Positions 1 to 9,403 of a stretch of DNA of 64,000 bases are shown piece by piece. Where the stretch lies: assembly GCA_030432595.1 (NCBI GenBank), contig JAUIGU010000023.1, forward strand, positions 1-64,000. Direction: 5' to 3'. A program made the translations under genes and the position numbers. The notes below the pieces were generated by a model that did no database searches, was not told the origin of the DNA, and was given only the letters and a program-made list of their open reading frames with translations. The DNA is from Phycisphaerae bacterium (GTDB taxonomy: Bacteria > Planctomycetota > Phycisphaerae > Phycisphaerales > Phycisphaeraceae). How positions within the stretch are numbered: the stretch's first letter is position 1; each line of letters opens with the position of its first letter.

Positions 1-425
1 AGGGTGATGCCGGCGCGGTCGTAGACGGGGGGTTTGTGCTCGGCGAGGATGAAGAACGAGCAGCCGCGCTGGTTGATGCGGGGGTCGAGGCCCGAGGTGT
101 ATTTGAGGCCACGCGAGACGGTGAGGCGGATGTGCACGCCGTCACGCATGTGGTTGGCTTCGAGGGTTTTTTTGAGTTCCGCGACGAGCGTGTCGTCGTC
201 GGGGTAGCCGGCGTATTGCAGCATCGCGGCGCTCTTGCGGAGGCGGGCGAGGTGTTCGTCGAGCTTGAAGATCGCGCCGTCGTAGAGGCGGAGGCCTTCC
301 CAGACCGCGTCGCCGTTCTGCACGGCCGAGTCGAAGGGGGAGACGCCGGCCTGGTCGCGGTGGACGAGCTTGCCGTTGATGTTGACGATCAGGTCGGCGT
401 TGGCGGGGTTTTGGGGTTGGAGCAT
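1..425 (-). CDS. Class IV (branched-chain-type) aminotransferase, N-terminal part
   Basis: A PLP-dependent fold-type IV aminotransferase, probably acting on branched-chain or related amino acids. The gene runs off the left edge, so only about 141 N-terminal residues are visible. They start MLQPQNPANADLIVNINGK and include the family block GDAVWEGLRLYDG followed by KLDEHLARL, typical of BCAT/D-amino-acid aminotransferases. The catalytic lysine lies beyond the edge. It sits 109 bp downstream of a sulfotransferase-like gene on the same strand, probably in one transcript. Plant BCAT-like proteins carry the same two domains fused in the same order (from memory of the family). Substrate is not determined by what is visible. 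Confidence 0.85.
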   Translation of the reverse strand, partial: MLQPQNPANADLIVNINGKLVHRDQAGVSPFDSAVQNGDAVWEGLRLYDGAIFKLDEHLARLRKSAAMLQYAGYPDDDTLVAELKKTLEANHMRDGVHIRLTVSRGLKYTSGLDPRINQRGCSFFILAEHKPPVYDRAGIT

Positions 426-533
426 GGGGGCGGGATGACGGTTGATTGGAGGGGAAGATCCGGCTCTTCGCTGCGCTCAGAGGCCGGCTTAAGAAGGCGG
501 GGGAGTGTTGGTTTCTGGTTGCGTTATTGACGT

Positions 534-1310
534 TCAGCGGATGCGGTGTTGGGCGAGTTCTTGGTAGAGCGGTTGGGCGCTTTCGATCAGCGGTTCGTAG
601 CGCGTCGGCACGGTGTCGGTTTTTTCGGTACGGCGGGCGAAGCCGGTGGACTGGTGGACGCCGGCGTACCAGTGTTTGGCCCAGACGCCGTCGCTGTCGC
701 GCGGGCCGGGGGGCCAATTCAGCATGCCTTCGTCGAACGGCAGGCCGACGTGTTCGCAGAGCTTGGTCAGCACGCCGCGCGGGTCGGCGAGGACGTCGTC
801 GCTGTCGATGACGGCGGGTGTGGTGCCGGTGCGGTCGGCGGCTTCACGGAACAGTTCGCGTTGCCGGGGCAGGCCGATCTCGTCGAGCGTGACCTCGGGC
901 ATGACCTTGGCGAAGGAGCGCACGACGTCGCGTGGGTCGCGGATGAGGAAGACATGGCGAACGCGGTCCATCCACGCGGTCGGCACGCCGGCGATCATGT
1001 GGTGGCACATGTGCTTCTGGTAGTGCAGGTCGATATCAGGCGGAAGGGGGGCGGTGAGGCTCTCGGCGACCTTGGCGGGGTCGGTCTCGTGCTGCGTGAT
1101 CACTTCGTCGCGGCCGGGGTGGTCGAGGCCGGGGTTCTGCCGGAGGTAGTGGGCGTAGAACGGCTCGTCGGCGACGATGGTGCGCGGACGGTTGCCGAAC
1201 GAGCGCATCATCGCGGTCGAGAGGTTGCGCGGCCCGGACCACATGGCCAGGTGCGTCACGGGTGTGTCGGTTCGGAGGGATTCGGGACCGGTGGGGGGAT
1301 CGGCGGGCAT
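534..1310 (-). CDS. Sulfotransferase-like P-loop protein
   Basis: A 258-residue sulfotransferase-fold protein. Near residue 23 it has MWSGPRNLSTAMMRSF, the phosphosulfate-binding-loop-like start of this family. Near residue 120 RHVFLIRDPRDVVRSF matches the second cofactor-binding segment (RDPRD). PAVIDSDDVLADPRGVL and HQSTGF follow, as in the sulfotransferase half of plant BCAT-like proteins. No signal peptide or membrane segment, so cytoplasmic. The order sulfotransferase then aminotransferase on one strand suggests the two products work on one substrate. Whether it transfers sulfate is unproven; the fold call is firm and the reaction is open. Confidence 0.8.
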   Translation of the reverse strand: MPADPPTGPESLRTDTPVTHLAMWSGPRNLSTAMMRSFGNRPRTIVADEPFYAHYLRQNPGLDHPGRDEVITQHETDPAKVAESLTAPLPPDIDLHYQKHMCHHMIAGVPTAWMDRVRHVFLIRDPRDVVRSFAKVMPEVTLDEIGLPRQRELFREAADRTGTTPAVIDSDDVLADPRGVLTKLCEHVGLPFDEGMLNWPPGPRDSDGVWAKHWYAGVHQSTGFARRTEKTDTVPTRYEPLIESAQPLYQELAQHRIR

Positions 1311-1447
1311 GGTGACGCGACAACCTAGCGGCCCAGTTCGCTGCCCGGGGCTGAGAAAAGCGTTGGCCTGGACCCCGAATCGTTATAGAATTGTCTGCGA
1401 GTCGCCCGTTTTCCGTTGTTTTTGCGTGGCGACAGGAGAAAAACCGC

Positions 1448-4400
1448 ATGCCGACCCCGGAAACCCCCATGCCCCCGCATTTCGCGGGGCCGCGATGCGA
1501 GCCGCTCGAACCGCGGCAGTTGCTTTCGAGTGTGCCGCTGGTGCCGGTGGGGTCGCAGCCGGAGGGCGGGCTATCGGACAAGATCGTCTACCTGCACGGC
1601 GGGCACGGGTACACGGCCGACAACCTCAACAGCGGGAACTGGTCGTCGCAGCGGCCGAACCTGCTGGGGATGGTGGAGGACCTGGGCAACCAGGACCAGA
1701 TGTCGTTCCTGGCGGACTACCTCTGGCAGGCGGGGGCGACGGTGGTGCCGCTGCGGCCGGTCGGGCACCAGCCGTTCGAGGTGGTGCTGGACAACGACGA
1801 CGCGGAGGTAACGTTCAGCGGGAGCTGGAGCAACAGCAGCTCGTCGATCTACTTCGGCGATGCGGGCGACGTGCCGTACCGGTTTGCATCGACGTCGCTG
1901 ACCGAGACGGCGTACGCGCGGTACCGGCCGGACCTGCCGTCGGAAGGTTACTACCCGGTCTACGCGTGGACGCGCGCCGGGTCGGACCGCACCGAGCAGT
2001 TGTACCGCGTCCACCACGCCGGCGGCACGACGGAGGTCACGGTCAACCACCGACGCGTGGGCAACGGGCTGGTGTATCTGGGCACGTACTACTTCGACCG
2101 CGGCACCGAGGGTTACGTCGATATCTCGAACCGCTCGGACGAGACCGGCCGGGTGGTGATCGCCGACATGATCCGCTTCGGCAACGGCGTGGGCGACATC
2201 GACCGCGGCGGTGGCGTGTCGGGCGAGCTGCGCGAAGACGAGGCGGGCCTGTATTGGGTGAAGTGGCACGTCGATCGTTCGCAGGGCATCCCCGACAGCG
2301 AGTACCGCACGTCGTCGGACGACCGCAGTGCGACGGTGTCGTTGTCGCCGCGCTACGCCGAATACATGAACCGCGAGGCGGACGGCTCGCTGAGCGACCG
2401 CGTTTTTGTGAGCTTCCACTCCAACGCGGGCAGCGGGAGCAACCGCGGCGTGCTGGGCCTCTACAACGGGAACAACAACCCGTCGACGGCGACGCCGAAC
2501 CAGCTCCTGCTCGCGCAGACGCTGGCACAAGAAGTCAACGACGACCTGGTCGCCCAGGCCGGGCAGTTCGAGCACGACTGGCTCAATCGCACCACGGTGG
2601 TGCTGGACCGTAGCGATATCGAGTTCGGCGAGATCAACAACCTGCGGATCAACAACGAGTTCGACGCGACCATCATCGAGACCGGCTTCCACGACAACCA
2701 GCAGGACGCCGAGATGCTCCGCGACCCGCGGGTGCGTGACGCCATCGCCCGGGCGACGTACCAGGGGATCGTGAACTACTTCAACGACCTGGACGGCGCC
2801 ACGTCCACCGTCAAGCTGCCGGCCCCGGTGACGAACCTGCGGGCGCTGCCGATCGGCGCCGACGGCACGGTCGGGGTGGTCTGGGACGCCCCAGAAGTGA
2901 GCGGCCACGCGGGCGACGCGGCCACCGGCTACCGCGTCTACGTCTCGACCGACGGCACGAGTTTCGACGGCGGCACCGACGTCGCCGGCGGAAGCACCTT
3001 CGCGTTCATCGACGGCCTGGACCCGACGCAGGGCGTCTACTACTTCAAGGTCGCGGCCTACAACACCGGCGGCGAGTCGCTCGCGCCCGACGTGGTCGCC
3101 GCCACGCCCTACATCGGCGAGCAGTCGGTCCTGATCGTCAACGGCTTCGACCGCCTCGGCCGGGCCCAGAACTTCGTGCAGGACTACATCACCAGTGGCA
3201 CGACCGAGCGCCCACGCCCGCGCTTCTCCAACAGTTTCGACTACGCCGTCCAGCACGCCGAGGCGATCGAGGCCTGGGCACCGGCCGGATTGTCGATCTC
3301 GACCGTGCAGAACGAGTCGGTCATCGCCGGCACCACGGACCTTTCGGACTACGACGCGGTGGTCTGGATCCTGGGTGAAGAGTCCTCGGCCGACGACACG
3401 TTCGATTCCACCGAGCAGGCCTTGGTCGCGTCGTACCTGGGCGGTGGCGGGAAGCTGTTCGTCAGCGGTGCCGAGATCGGCTGGGATCTGGACAACCTCA
3501 ATAACGGCCGGGCGTTCTACAACGACACGCTCCGCGCGAACTACATCGCCGACGACGCGAATTCCTACGCCGCCGATGGCGAGGCCGGGACGATCTTCGA
3601 GGGCATCTCGCTGGACTTCGACGACCAGACGTACATCTACGACGTCAACTTCGCCGACGTACTGGCCGTCTCGAACGGCTCGACGCTGGCGATGCGCTAC
3701 GACACCGGCGGTGGGGCGGCGGTCCAGCACGGCAACGCGCTGGTCATGCTCGGGTTCCCCTTCGAGACCATCCTCAACCGCCAGGACCGCTACGACGTCA
3801 TGGCCGCGGCGCTGGAATACTTCGGCATCGACGGCGGCCTGACGCACGTCGAGGTGCTGGTGGACAACGATGACGGGCCGCCGAACTACATCGAGGCGAG
3901 CGCGAACTGGTCCGACGCGGCCGGTGGTTACAACGGCGGGACGTATCGGGTGACCAGCGGCGGCGTTTCCGACTTCGCGACGTGGTCGGGCTTCATCCCG
4001 CTGGCCGGGAAGTATGAGGTGCTCGTGCACACCCCCGGGACGCCGGCACCGGCGGCTTCAGAAGTGCAGTATTCGGTTCAGACCTCCGGCGGGTTCGTTC
4101 AGGTCGATTTGAATCAGGCCGTCGATCAGGACACGTGGCGGTCGCTAGGCGTTTACGAACTCGACGCCGGCGACAACACGCTCGCGCTGCTGACGCAATC
4201 GGCGTCCGGCAACGTCGCCGCCGACGCCGTCCGCTGGCGGGCCGTCTTTGACGACCTCGCCGCCGGCGACCTCGACCTCGACGGCGATGTCGACTTCACC
4301 GACGCGATGACCTTGCGCCGCAACTTCACCGGGGCGCAGGCCGACGCGGGCATGACTTGGCACGATGGCGACCTCGACTTCGACCAGGACGTGGATGCCG

Positions 4401-4876
4401 ACGACTACGCGATCCTGCTCGGCGCGTTCCAGGGCAACACGAACCGGCCCGACCCGCTGGTGCCGGCCACGAGCGTGCTCGCCCTGCGCGACGCCGATGC
4501 GCTCGAACTGACCCAGGGCCAGCGCATCCCGCCGTCGCAGGCGGGGGTGCTCAACGGCACGTCCGCGCCGCTGCTCGTCGGGGCCTCGGCGCCACTGTCG
4601 CCGCAACCGTCGGCACAACCGCAGGCTCGAGTTCAGACGCAAACCCGCCAGACGCAGCCGACGACACGCCTCCAGGGCCGGGCGGCGCTGCACGCGGCGA
4701 ATCTCACACCCGTCGGCACGTCCGCGGGCACGACGACCGACACCGCCGGACGTCAGACGCAGGCTCCGCAGCAGCAGGCGGTTTCGTGGCGGAGCCCACG
4801 CGCCACGCAGACGCTGTGGACCAAGCGCCCGGTCCAGACCGTGCTGGAAATCCCGGCGGACGAGGATCGGCTCTGA
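1448..4876 (+). CDS. LEPR-XLL amidase/golvesin/FN3/dockerin surface protein
   Basis: A 1142-residue modular exported protein. The start at 1448 is chosen because AGGAG lies just upstream; a longer frame to 1391 lacks such a site. TTGGCC (1363) and TATAGA (1384) may be its promoter. Residues 18-27 carry the planctomycete LEPR-XLL motif (EPLEPRQLLS), with no classical hydrophobic signal peptide. An N-acetylmuramoyl-L-alanine amidase (Amidase_3) is split: residues 45-108 hold HGGHG, and 265-445 hold SFHSNA and IIETGFHD (catalytic Glu about 411). A golvesin-like beta domain (about 110-245) is inserted between the halves. Then come FN3 (about 457-555), a glutamine-amidotransferase-like domain (about 560-800), a second golvesin-like domain (about 805-935) and a dockerin with two DxDxDxD loops (about 940-1000). 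The tail is rich in Gln and Thr. It probably cuts peptidoglycan at the envelope. It may be a substrate of the export-type genes that follow 82 bp downstream. Confidence 0.85.
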   Translation: MPTPETPMPPHFAGPRCEPLEPRQLLSSVPLVPVGSQPEGGLSDKIVYLHGGHGYTADNLNSGNWSSQRPNLLGMVEDLGNQDQMSFLADYLWQAGATVVPLRPVGHQPFEVVLDNDDAEVTFSGSWSNSSSSIYFGDAGDVPYRFASTSLTETAYARYRPDLPSEGYYPVYAWTRAGSDRTEQLYRVHHAGGTTEVTVNHRRVGNGLVYLGTYYFDRGTEGYVDISNRSDETGRVVIADMIRFGNGVGDIDRGGGVSGELREDEAGLYWVKWHVDRSQGIPDSEYRTSSDDRSATVSLSPRYAEYMNREADGSLSDRVFVSFHSNAGSGSNRGVLGLYNGNNNPSTATPNQLLLAQTLAQEVNDDLVAQAGQFEHDWLNRTTVVLDRSDIEFGEINNLRINNEFDATIIETGFHDNQQDAEMLRDPRVRDAIARATYQGIVNYFNDLDGATSTVKLPAPVTNLRALPIGADGTVGVVWDAPEVSGHAGDAATGYRVYVSTDGTSFDGGTDVAGGSTFAFIDGLDPTQGVYYFKVAAYNTGGESLAPDVVAATPYIGEQSVLIVNGFDRLGRAQNFVQDYITSGTTERPRPRFSNSFDYAVQHAEAIEAWAPAGLSISTVQNESVIAGTTDLSDYDAVVWILGEESSADDTFDSTEQALVASYLGGGGKLFVSGAEIGWDLDNLNNGRAFYNDTLRANYIADDANSYAADGEAGTIFEGISLDFDDQTYIYDVNFADVLAVSNGSTLAMRYDTGGGAAVQHGNALVMLGFPFETILNRQDRYDVMAAALEYFGIDGGLTHVEVLVDNDDGPPNYIEASANWSDAAGGYNGGTYRVTSGGVSDFATWSGFIPLAGKYEVLVHTPGTPAPAASEVQYSVQTSGGFVQVDLNQAVDQDTWRSLGVYELDAGDNTLALLTQSASGNVAADAVRWRAVFDDLAAGDLDLDGDVDFTDAMTLRRNFTGAQADAGMTWHDGDLDFDQDVDADDYAILLGAFQGNTNRPDPLVPATSVLALRDADALELTQGQRIPPSQAGVLNGTSAPLLVGASAPLSPQPSAQPQARVQTQTRQTQPTTRLQGRAALHAANLTPVGTSAGTTTDTAGRQTQAPQQQAVSWRSPRATQTLWTKRPVQTVLEIPADEDRL

Positions 4877-4957
4877 CCGGCAGCGCCGCGGCCGCGCCGA
4901 CCCGGGCCGGGACCGATACGGCGCACAGAGCCCGCCGATTTAGCCGATGATGGGGGC

Positions 4958-6829
4958 ATGAACGACGCCACGACCACCCTGCCCGCCGACGCGCCGGTCC
5001 GCGCCCTGGTCGACCGGCTGGTGCGGTTCGACGGCCCGCCGGATCAGTTTTTACGCGAGCTGATCATGGCCCAGTGCCGGTTCGCCGAGGTGCCCGCTGG
5101 CGCGTTCATCCGCCTGGGCGACGAGCACCGCGTCGAGGTGCTCGCGTCGCACCCGGCGATCCAGCCCAACGACACGCCGCCGGTCTGGCTCGCTCAGGCG
5201 GTGCAGGTGCTGCGCGAACAGCCTGCCGACCAGGCCGGGCAAACCCGCCTTATCGGCATCGGTCGCGGCGACGGAATGTACGGCCAGACCGCCAGCCAGC
5301 ACATCATCCTCCTTCCTACCGCGGGCACGACCTCGCTCGACGGCGTCGAGGCCTTCGTCGTCCCCACCGGCGACCCCGCCGCCGCGAAGCAGTGTCAGCA
5401 GCGCCTTGAACTGTCGCTCGCCCTGCTCACGCTCTACGAGATGCGCCGCACCCTCGTCCAGCGCGACGCCGACCTCAACGGCCTCGCGACCGCGACCAAG
5501 GTCCTCAACGCTGCCAACGCCCAGACCCGCTTCCGTGCCGCGGCGCTGGCGTTCTGCAACGAGCTGGCGTCGCGCTTCGGCGCCGAGCGCGTCAGCCTCG
5601 GCTTCCTCGAAGGCAAGTACGTCAAGCTCCGCGCGATGAGCCAGACGGAAAACATCAACCGCAAGATGACGCTGGTCCAGCAGATCGAGGCGGCGATGGA
5701 GGAGTGCCTCGACCAGGACGTCGAGGTGTTCACGCCCGCGCCGCCGGACGCCGGGTTCGCCAGCCGCGCCCACGAACAACTCGCCCAACGCGAGCACACG
5801 CAGGCGATCTGTTCTCTTCCGCTGCGGCGCGACGGGGAACCGGTCGCGGTCGTCACGCTCGAGAAGGCGCAGGACCAGGCGGTCGTGCCCGGCGAGATCG
5901 ACTTCCTCCGCATGGCGTGCGACCTGTCCGGGCCGCGCCTGCTCGAGCGGCACGACGCTGACCGCTGGATCGGGGCCCGCCTCGCCGCGTCCACCCGGCG
6001 GGGTTTGTCCGTCGCGCTGGGCCCGACGCACACCTGGGCCAAGGCCGCGGCCGTGGGTCTGCTCGCGGCGGTGCTGGCGTTGATCTTCGTCGAGGTGCCG
6101 TACCGGATCGACGCGCCCTTCACGTTCGAGGCCGTGACCCGCCGCGCGGTGCCCGCCCCGTTCGACGGGTTCCTCAGCGAAGTCAACGTCGAGCCCGGCG
6201 ACGCCGTCGCCGCCGGCGCGACCCTCGGCGGACTGGACACCGACGAGATCCGCTACGAACTCGCCGAGCTCCGCGCCCAACTCGCGACGCACCGCAAAGA
6301 AGCGGACCTCGCGCGACGTGAAGGCAAGGCCGTGGACGTTCAGATCGCCCAGGCCAAAGCCGACGAGGTGTCGGCTCGCATCGACCTGCTGGAGCATCGT
6401 TTGACGCGGGCGCGCCTGCGCAGCCCCGTCGACGGCAAGGTGGTCGAGGGCGACCTCAAGCAGCGCTTGGGCGCTCCGGTGCAGCGGGGTGACGTGCTGT
6501 TCGAAGTCGCGCCGCTCACCGAGCAACGCGCCGAGATGCTCGTCTCCGACGCCGACATCACCGAGATCGAAGAAGGCATGACCGGCACCCTCGCCGCCGC
6601 CTCCGCGCCCGGCGACCCGCTGCGGTTCGTGGTCGAGCAGATCCACCCCATCGCCGAGGTCGTCGAAGACCGCAACGCCTTTCGGGTGAAACTCAAGCTC
6701 GAAGAGTCGCGCCCCTGGCTGCGTCCAGGCATCGAGGGCGTGGCGAAGATCGACGTCGACCGCCGCGCCGCCGGCTGGGTCTGGACACGGGATGCGCGGA
6801 ACTGGCTGCGGCTCAAGCTTTGGTGGTGA
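4958..6829 (+). CDS. GAF domain-HlyD membrane adaptor
   Basis: A 623-residue inner-membrane protein. The N-terminal half is cytoplasmic, with a GAF-like domain at about residues 185-330 (SRFGAERVSLGFL ... ICSLPLRRDGEPVAVV). One membrane helix follows at about 361-380. The C-terminal half is a periplasmic membrane-fusion (HlyD) region: a biotinyl-lipoyl half motif (PFDGFLSEVNVEPGDAV, about 401), an alpha-helical hairpin, the second lipoyl half (LRSPVDGKVVEGDL) and a beta-barrel. Membrane-fusion proteins normally link an inner-membrane exporter to the outer membrane. A GAF sensor on the cytoplasmic side is unusual and suggests ligand-controlled export. The M50/HlyD gene starts 6 bp after its stop, so they are cotranscribed. 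Confidence 0.8.
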   Translation: MNDATTTLPADAPVRALVDRLVRFDGPPDQFLRELIMAQCRFAEVPAGAFIRLGDEHRVEVLASHPAIQPNDTPPVWLAQAVQVLREQPADQAGQTRLIGIGRGDGMYGQTASQHIILLPTAGTTSLDGVEAFVVPTGDPAAAKQCQQRLELSLALLTLYEMRRTLVQRDADLNGLATATKVLNAANAQTRFRAAALAFCNELASRFGAERVSLGFLEGKYVKLRAMSQTENINRKMTLVQQIEAAMEECLDQDVEVFTPAPPDAGFASRAHEQLAQREHTQAICSLPLRRDGEPVAVVTLEKAQDQAVVPGEIDFLRMACDLSGPRLLERHDADRWIGARLAASTRRGLSVALGPTHTWAKAAAVGLLAAVLALIFVEVPYRIDAPFTFEAVTRRAVPAPFDGFLSEVNVEPGDAVAAGATLGGLDTDEIRYELAELRAQLATHRKEADLARREGKAVDVQIAQAKADEVSARIDLLEHRLTRARLRSPVDGKVVEGDLKQRLGAPVQRGDVLFEVAPLTEQRAEMLVSDADITEIEEGMTGTLAAASAPGDPLRFVVEQIHPIAEVVEDRNAFRVKLKLEESRPWLRPGIEGVAKIDVDRRAAGWVWTRDARNWLRLKLWW

Positions 6830-6835
6830 CCCGGC

Positions 6836-9019
6836 ATGGCGATCGAACGCCCAACCTTTCACGAATCCTGGTACCGCGTCGCGGAGCTCAAGCCGCGGCT
6901 GCGCGGGGTCGTGCAGGTGTTCCGCCAGAGCTACCGCGGCCAGACCTGGCACGTCCTGCGCGACCCGGGCAACAACCAGTTCTTCCGGCTGGACGAGTCG
7001 GCGTACCGGTTTGTCTCGCTGCTCGACGGGAAACGCACCGTCGGCGACGCCTGGAACACGGTCGGCGAACAGCTCGGCGACGCGGCGCCCACACAGGGCG
7101 AAGCGATCCAACTGCTCGGGCAGCTCTACACCAGCAACCTCATCACGGCGGAGCTGCCGCCCGATGCCGAGGGGATGTTCGATCGGTACAAGCGGCGTAT
7201 CCAGCGGCAGGTCGGCGGATACTTGATGAACATTATGTTCGCCAAGATCCCGCTCATCGACCCCGAGCGGTTCCTGGAAAAGTGGAAGCACGCGGTGTCG
7301 TGGGTGTTCGGCCCGGTCGGCATCGCGCTGTGGCTTGTCCTGCTGGGCATCGGCGGGTGGCACCTGGCGGGCCGCGGCGACGACCTGTTCCGGCAGGCGG
7401 GCAACGTGCTCGATCCGTCGAACCTGTTCTACCTCTACGGCGGGTTCGTGATCGCCAAGGTGATCCACGAGCTCGGCCACGGCTTCGCGGTCAAACGCTT
7501 CGGGCGCAGCGAGCGCGTCGAGGCGGAGGTCCACACCATTGGGGTGATGCTCTTGGTGTTGATGCCCGTGCCGTACGTCGATGCGTCGGCGTCGTGGGCG
7601 TTTAGAAACAAGTGGCGGCGGGCGTTCGTGGGCGCGGCGGGGATGTACGTCGAGCTGGCCGTCGCCGCGATCGCCGCGGTGGTCTGGGCGCGCACGACCG
7701 ACGGCAGCGCGGTCCACGCGCTGGCCTACAACGTCATGTTCATCGCCAGCGTGTCCACGATCCTCTTCAACGCCAACCCGCTCATCCGCTTCGACGGGTA
7801 CTACATCCTCAGCGACCTCACGGAAACGCCCAACCTCTACCAGCGCAGCAACGACTACCTCAAGTATCTGGTCAAGAAGTTCGTCTACCGCGTGCGCAAC
7901 CCACGCAGCTCGGCGCACCGCCCGGCCGAACGGTGGTGGCTGACGGTGTACGGCGTCGCGTCGTTCATCTACCGCATCTTTCTGTTTGCGGGCATCCTAT
8001 TGTTCGTGGCGGATAAGTTGTTTTTCGTCGGCATGGTGATGGCCGCGGTGTCGATCATCGCGTGGGTATTCGTGCCGCTGGGCAAGTGGGTGAAGTATCT
8101 GCTGCTGGACGCCGAGCTGGAACGGACGCGCGGCCTCGCGCAGCTCGCGTCTGTCGGGTTCGTCGCGGCTTTGTTGGCGGCGGCAGGGTACATCCCGCTT
8201 CCAGACCGGGCGCGGGCGACGGGCCTGGTCGAGCCGACGCGGTTCGAGCCGGTGTATGCCGGAACGGACGGCTTCGTGGTCACGGTTGCGCCACAGCGCA
8301 CGCAGGCCGAGGCGCTGCTCGCGGTGGACAGCGACAACGCGGACCTACTCGCCGAGCGCGACACGCTGGCGGCGACGATCCGTCGGCTTGAAGCCGAGCG
8401 GCGTAAAGCTAGGCTCGAGGGCGTGGCGGAGTCGCAGATGGTGGACGACCAGATCGCGGCGCTGCGGGCACGGGTCGACCGCGCGAACCGCGAGATCGAT
8501 CGATTGCTAACCCGCTTGACCGGCGAGGGCGTCTGGGTGCCGGCCGAGGAAGATCGACTGGCGGGCCGATTCGTCCGGCGCGGTGACGCGCTGGGGGTCG
8601 TGGCGTCTCTGGACGACACGATCATCCGTGCCGCGGCCGACCAGTACCTCGGCCCGCAGCTCAAGGACACGACGCTGACGACTCAGGAGGTGGAGATTAA
8701 AACGCCGGGCCGGCCCGACGTGACGTACCGCGGCGTGATCGAAACGGTCAGCGACGTCGGCCGCGAGGAACTGCCGTCGGCGGCACTGGGTTACGCCGCG
8801 GGCGGCCCGATCGCGACCGACCTGACCGACCCGGAGGGGCGCAAGGCGGCGGAGCAGTTCTTCGAAGTCAAAGTGCGTCCAACAGAGTTGCCCGACGGTG
8901 CACCGCCGCTGCGCGCCGGGCAACGCGTGACCATCCGATTCACGTTCGAGCCCAAGCCCCTACTTGAGCAGGGGTGGCTGGAGCTTCGTCGGTTGTTCCA
9001 GAAGCGGTTCCAGATTTAG
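6836..9019 (+). CDS. PqqD-like/M50 zinc protease/HlyD fusion protein
   Basis: A 727-residue polytopic membrane protein. Residues about 20-110 look like a PqqD-type peptide-binding domain (FRLDESAYRFVSLLDGKRTV). The M50 site-2-protease core has HELGH at 211-215, with NPLIRFDGYYIL at about 314-325 giving the second zinc-site motif. Several hydrophobic helices lie between about 160 and 460. From about 470 the chain becomes a periplasmic HlyD-like arm with a coiled coil (LEAERRKARLEGVAESQ). Relatives are the peptide zinc metalloproteases found with peptide export systems. A role in processing or guiding an exported polypeptide fits its place between an HlyD adaptor and a SecA-like ATPase. Zinc motifs appear intact, so it is probably active. 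Confidence 0.82.
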   Translation: MAIERPTFHESWYRVAELKPRLRGVVQVFRQSYRGQTWHVLRDPGNNQFFRLDESAYRFVSLLDGKRTVGDAWNTVGEQLGDAAPTQGEAIQLLGQLYTSNLITAELPPDAEGMFDRYKRRIQRQVGGYLMNIMFAKIPLIDPERFLEKWKHAVSWVFGPVGIALWLVLLGIGGWHLAGRGDDLFRQAGNVLDPSNLFYLYGGFVIAKVIHELGHGFAVKRFGRSERVEAEVHTIGVMLLVLMPVPYVDASASWAFRNKWRRAFVGAAGMYVELAVAAIAAVVWARTTDGSAVHALAYNVMFIASVSTILFNANPLIRFDGYYILSDLTETPNLYQRSNDYLKYLVKKFVYRVRNPRSSAHRPAERWWLTVYGVASFIYRIFLFAGILLFVADKLFFVGMVMAAVSIIAWVFVPLGKWVKYLLLDAELERTRGLAQLASVGFVAALLAAAGYIPLPDRARATGLVEPTRFEPVYAGTDGFVVTVAPQRTQAEALLAVDSDNADLLAERDTLAATIRRLEAERRKARLEGVAESQMVDDQIAALRARVDRANREIDRLLTRLTGEGVWVPAEEDRLAGRFVRRGDALGVVASLDDTIIRAAADQYLGPQLKDTTLTTQEVEIKTPGRPDVTYRGVIETVSDVGREELPSAALGYAAGGPIATDLTDPEGRKAAEQFFEVKVRPTELPDGAPPLRAGQRVTIRFTFEPKPLLEQGWLELRRLFQKRFQI

Positions 9020-9034
9020 CTACTCGCCTACAGC

Positions 9035-9403
9035 ATGGATCGAAGTCGCAGTAAAAGCACGAAGCGTTCTCGCCACGAACTCAAACGGATCGTCGAGTCG
9101 ATTGTGCGCGAGGTCCGCGGGTTGGACGCGCGAAGCCTTGCGTTTGTGGTTGATGAGTTGGAAACCACAGGACGGCCGATCGAGCAAGTTCGCGTGTGGG
9201 GCACGCTTCATTTCCTCCCACGCAAAGACGACTTCTGTTGTTTCGAGCCCGGTTGCCACCTATGGCCTTTCGGTGACGTATTGGAAGAGATGAGCGAACG
9301 CTTGCGGTCGCGATTGAAGCTCTGGCAACGGGTTGAACTGGAGATCGTCGGCACGAATGTGGTCGTTCATGAAGTGGCTATCGCAGACCGGGGGGTCGTG
9401 TGA
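9035..9403 (+). CDS. Small conserved-looking protein of the export cluster
   Basis: A 122-residue soluble protein that I do not recognise. It has a basic N-terminus, a short helical region, and a centre with two cysteines (DDFCCFEPGCHLWPFGDV) that could hold a metal or be structural. It begins 15 bp after the M50/HlyD gene. Its stop overlaps the GTG start of the SecA-like gene in GTGA (9400-9403), so the two are translationally coupled. That coupling is the main reason to believe it is real. A chaperone or adaptor role for the SecA-like ATPase is only a guess. Confidence 0.65.
   Translation: MDRSRSKSTKRSRHELKRIVESIVREVRGLDARSLAFVVDELETTGRPIEQVRVWGTLHFLPRKDDFCCFEPGCHLWPFGDVLEEMSERLRSRLKLWQRVELEIVGTNVVVHEVAIADRGVV

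Noticed and set aside
142-717. Long minus-strand frame across the aminotransferase start and sulfotransferase end
   Set aside because: It is out of frame with both recognised proteins and has low-complexity Arg/Pro composition typical of GC-rich shadow frames.
1571-4030. 819-residue frame antisense to the LEPR-XLL amidase gene
   Set aside because: The plus-strand frame carries recognisable domains; the antisense frame has no motifs and reflects GC-rich codon structure.
5051-7918. 955-residue frame antisense to the GAF-HlyD and M50 genes
   Set aside because: It spans two real genes and an intergenic gap, with no recognisable domain.
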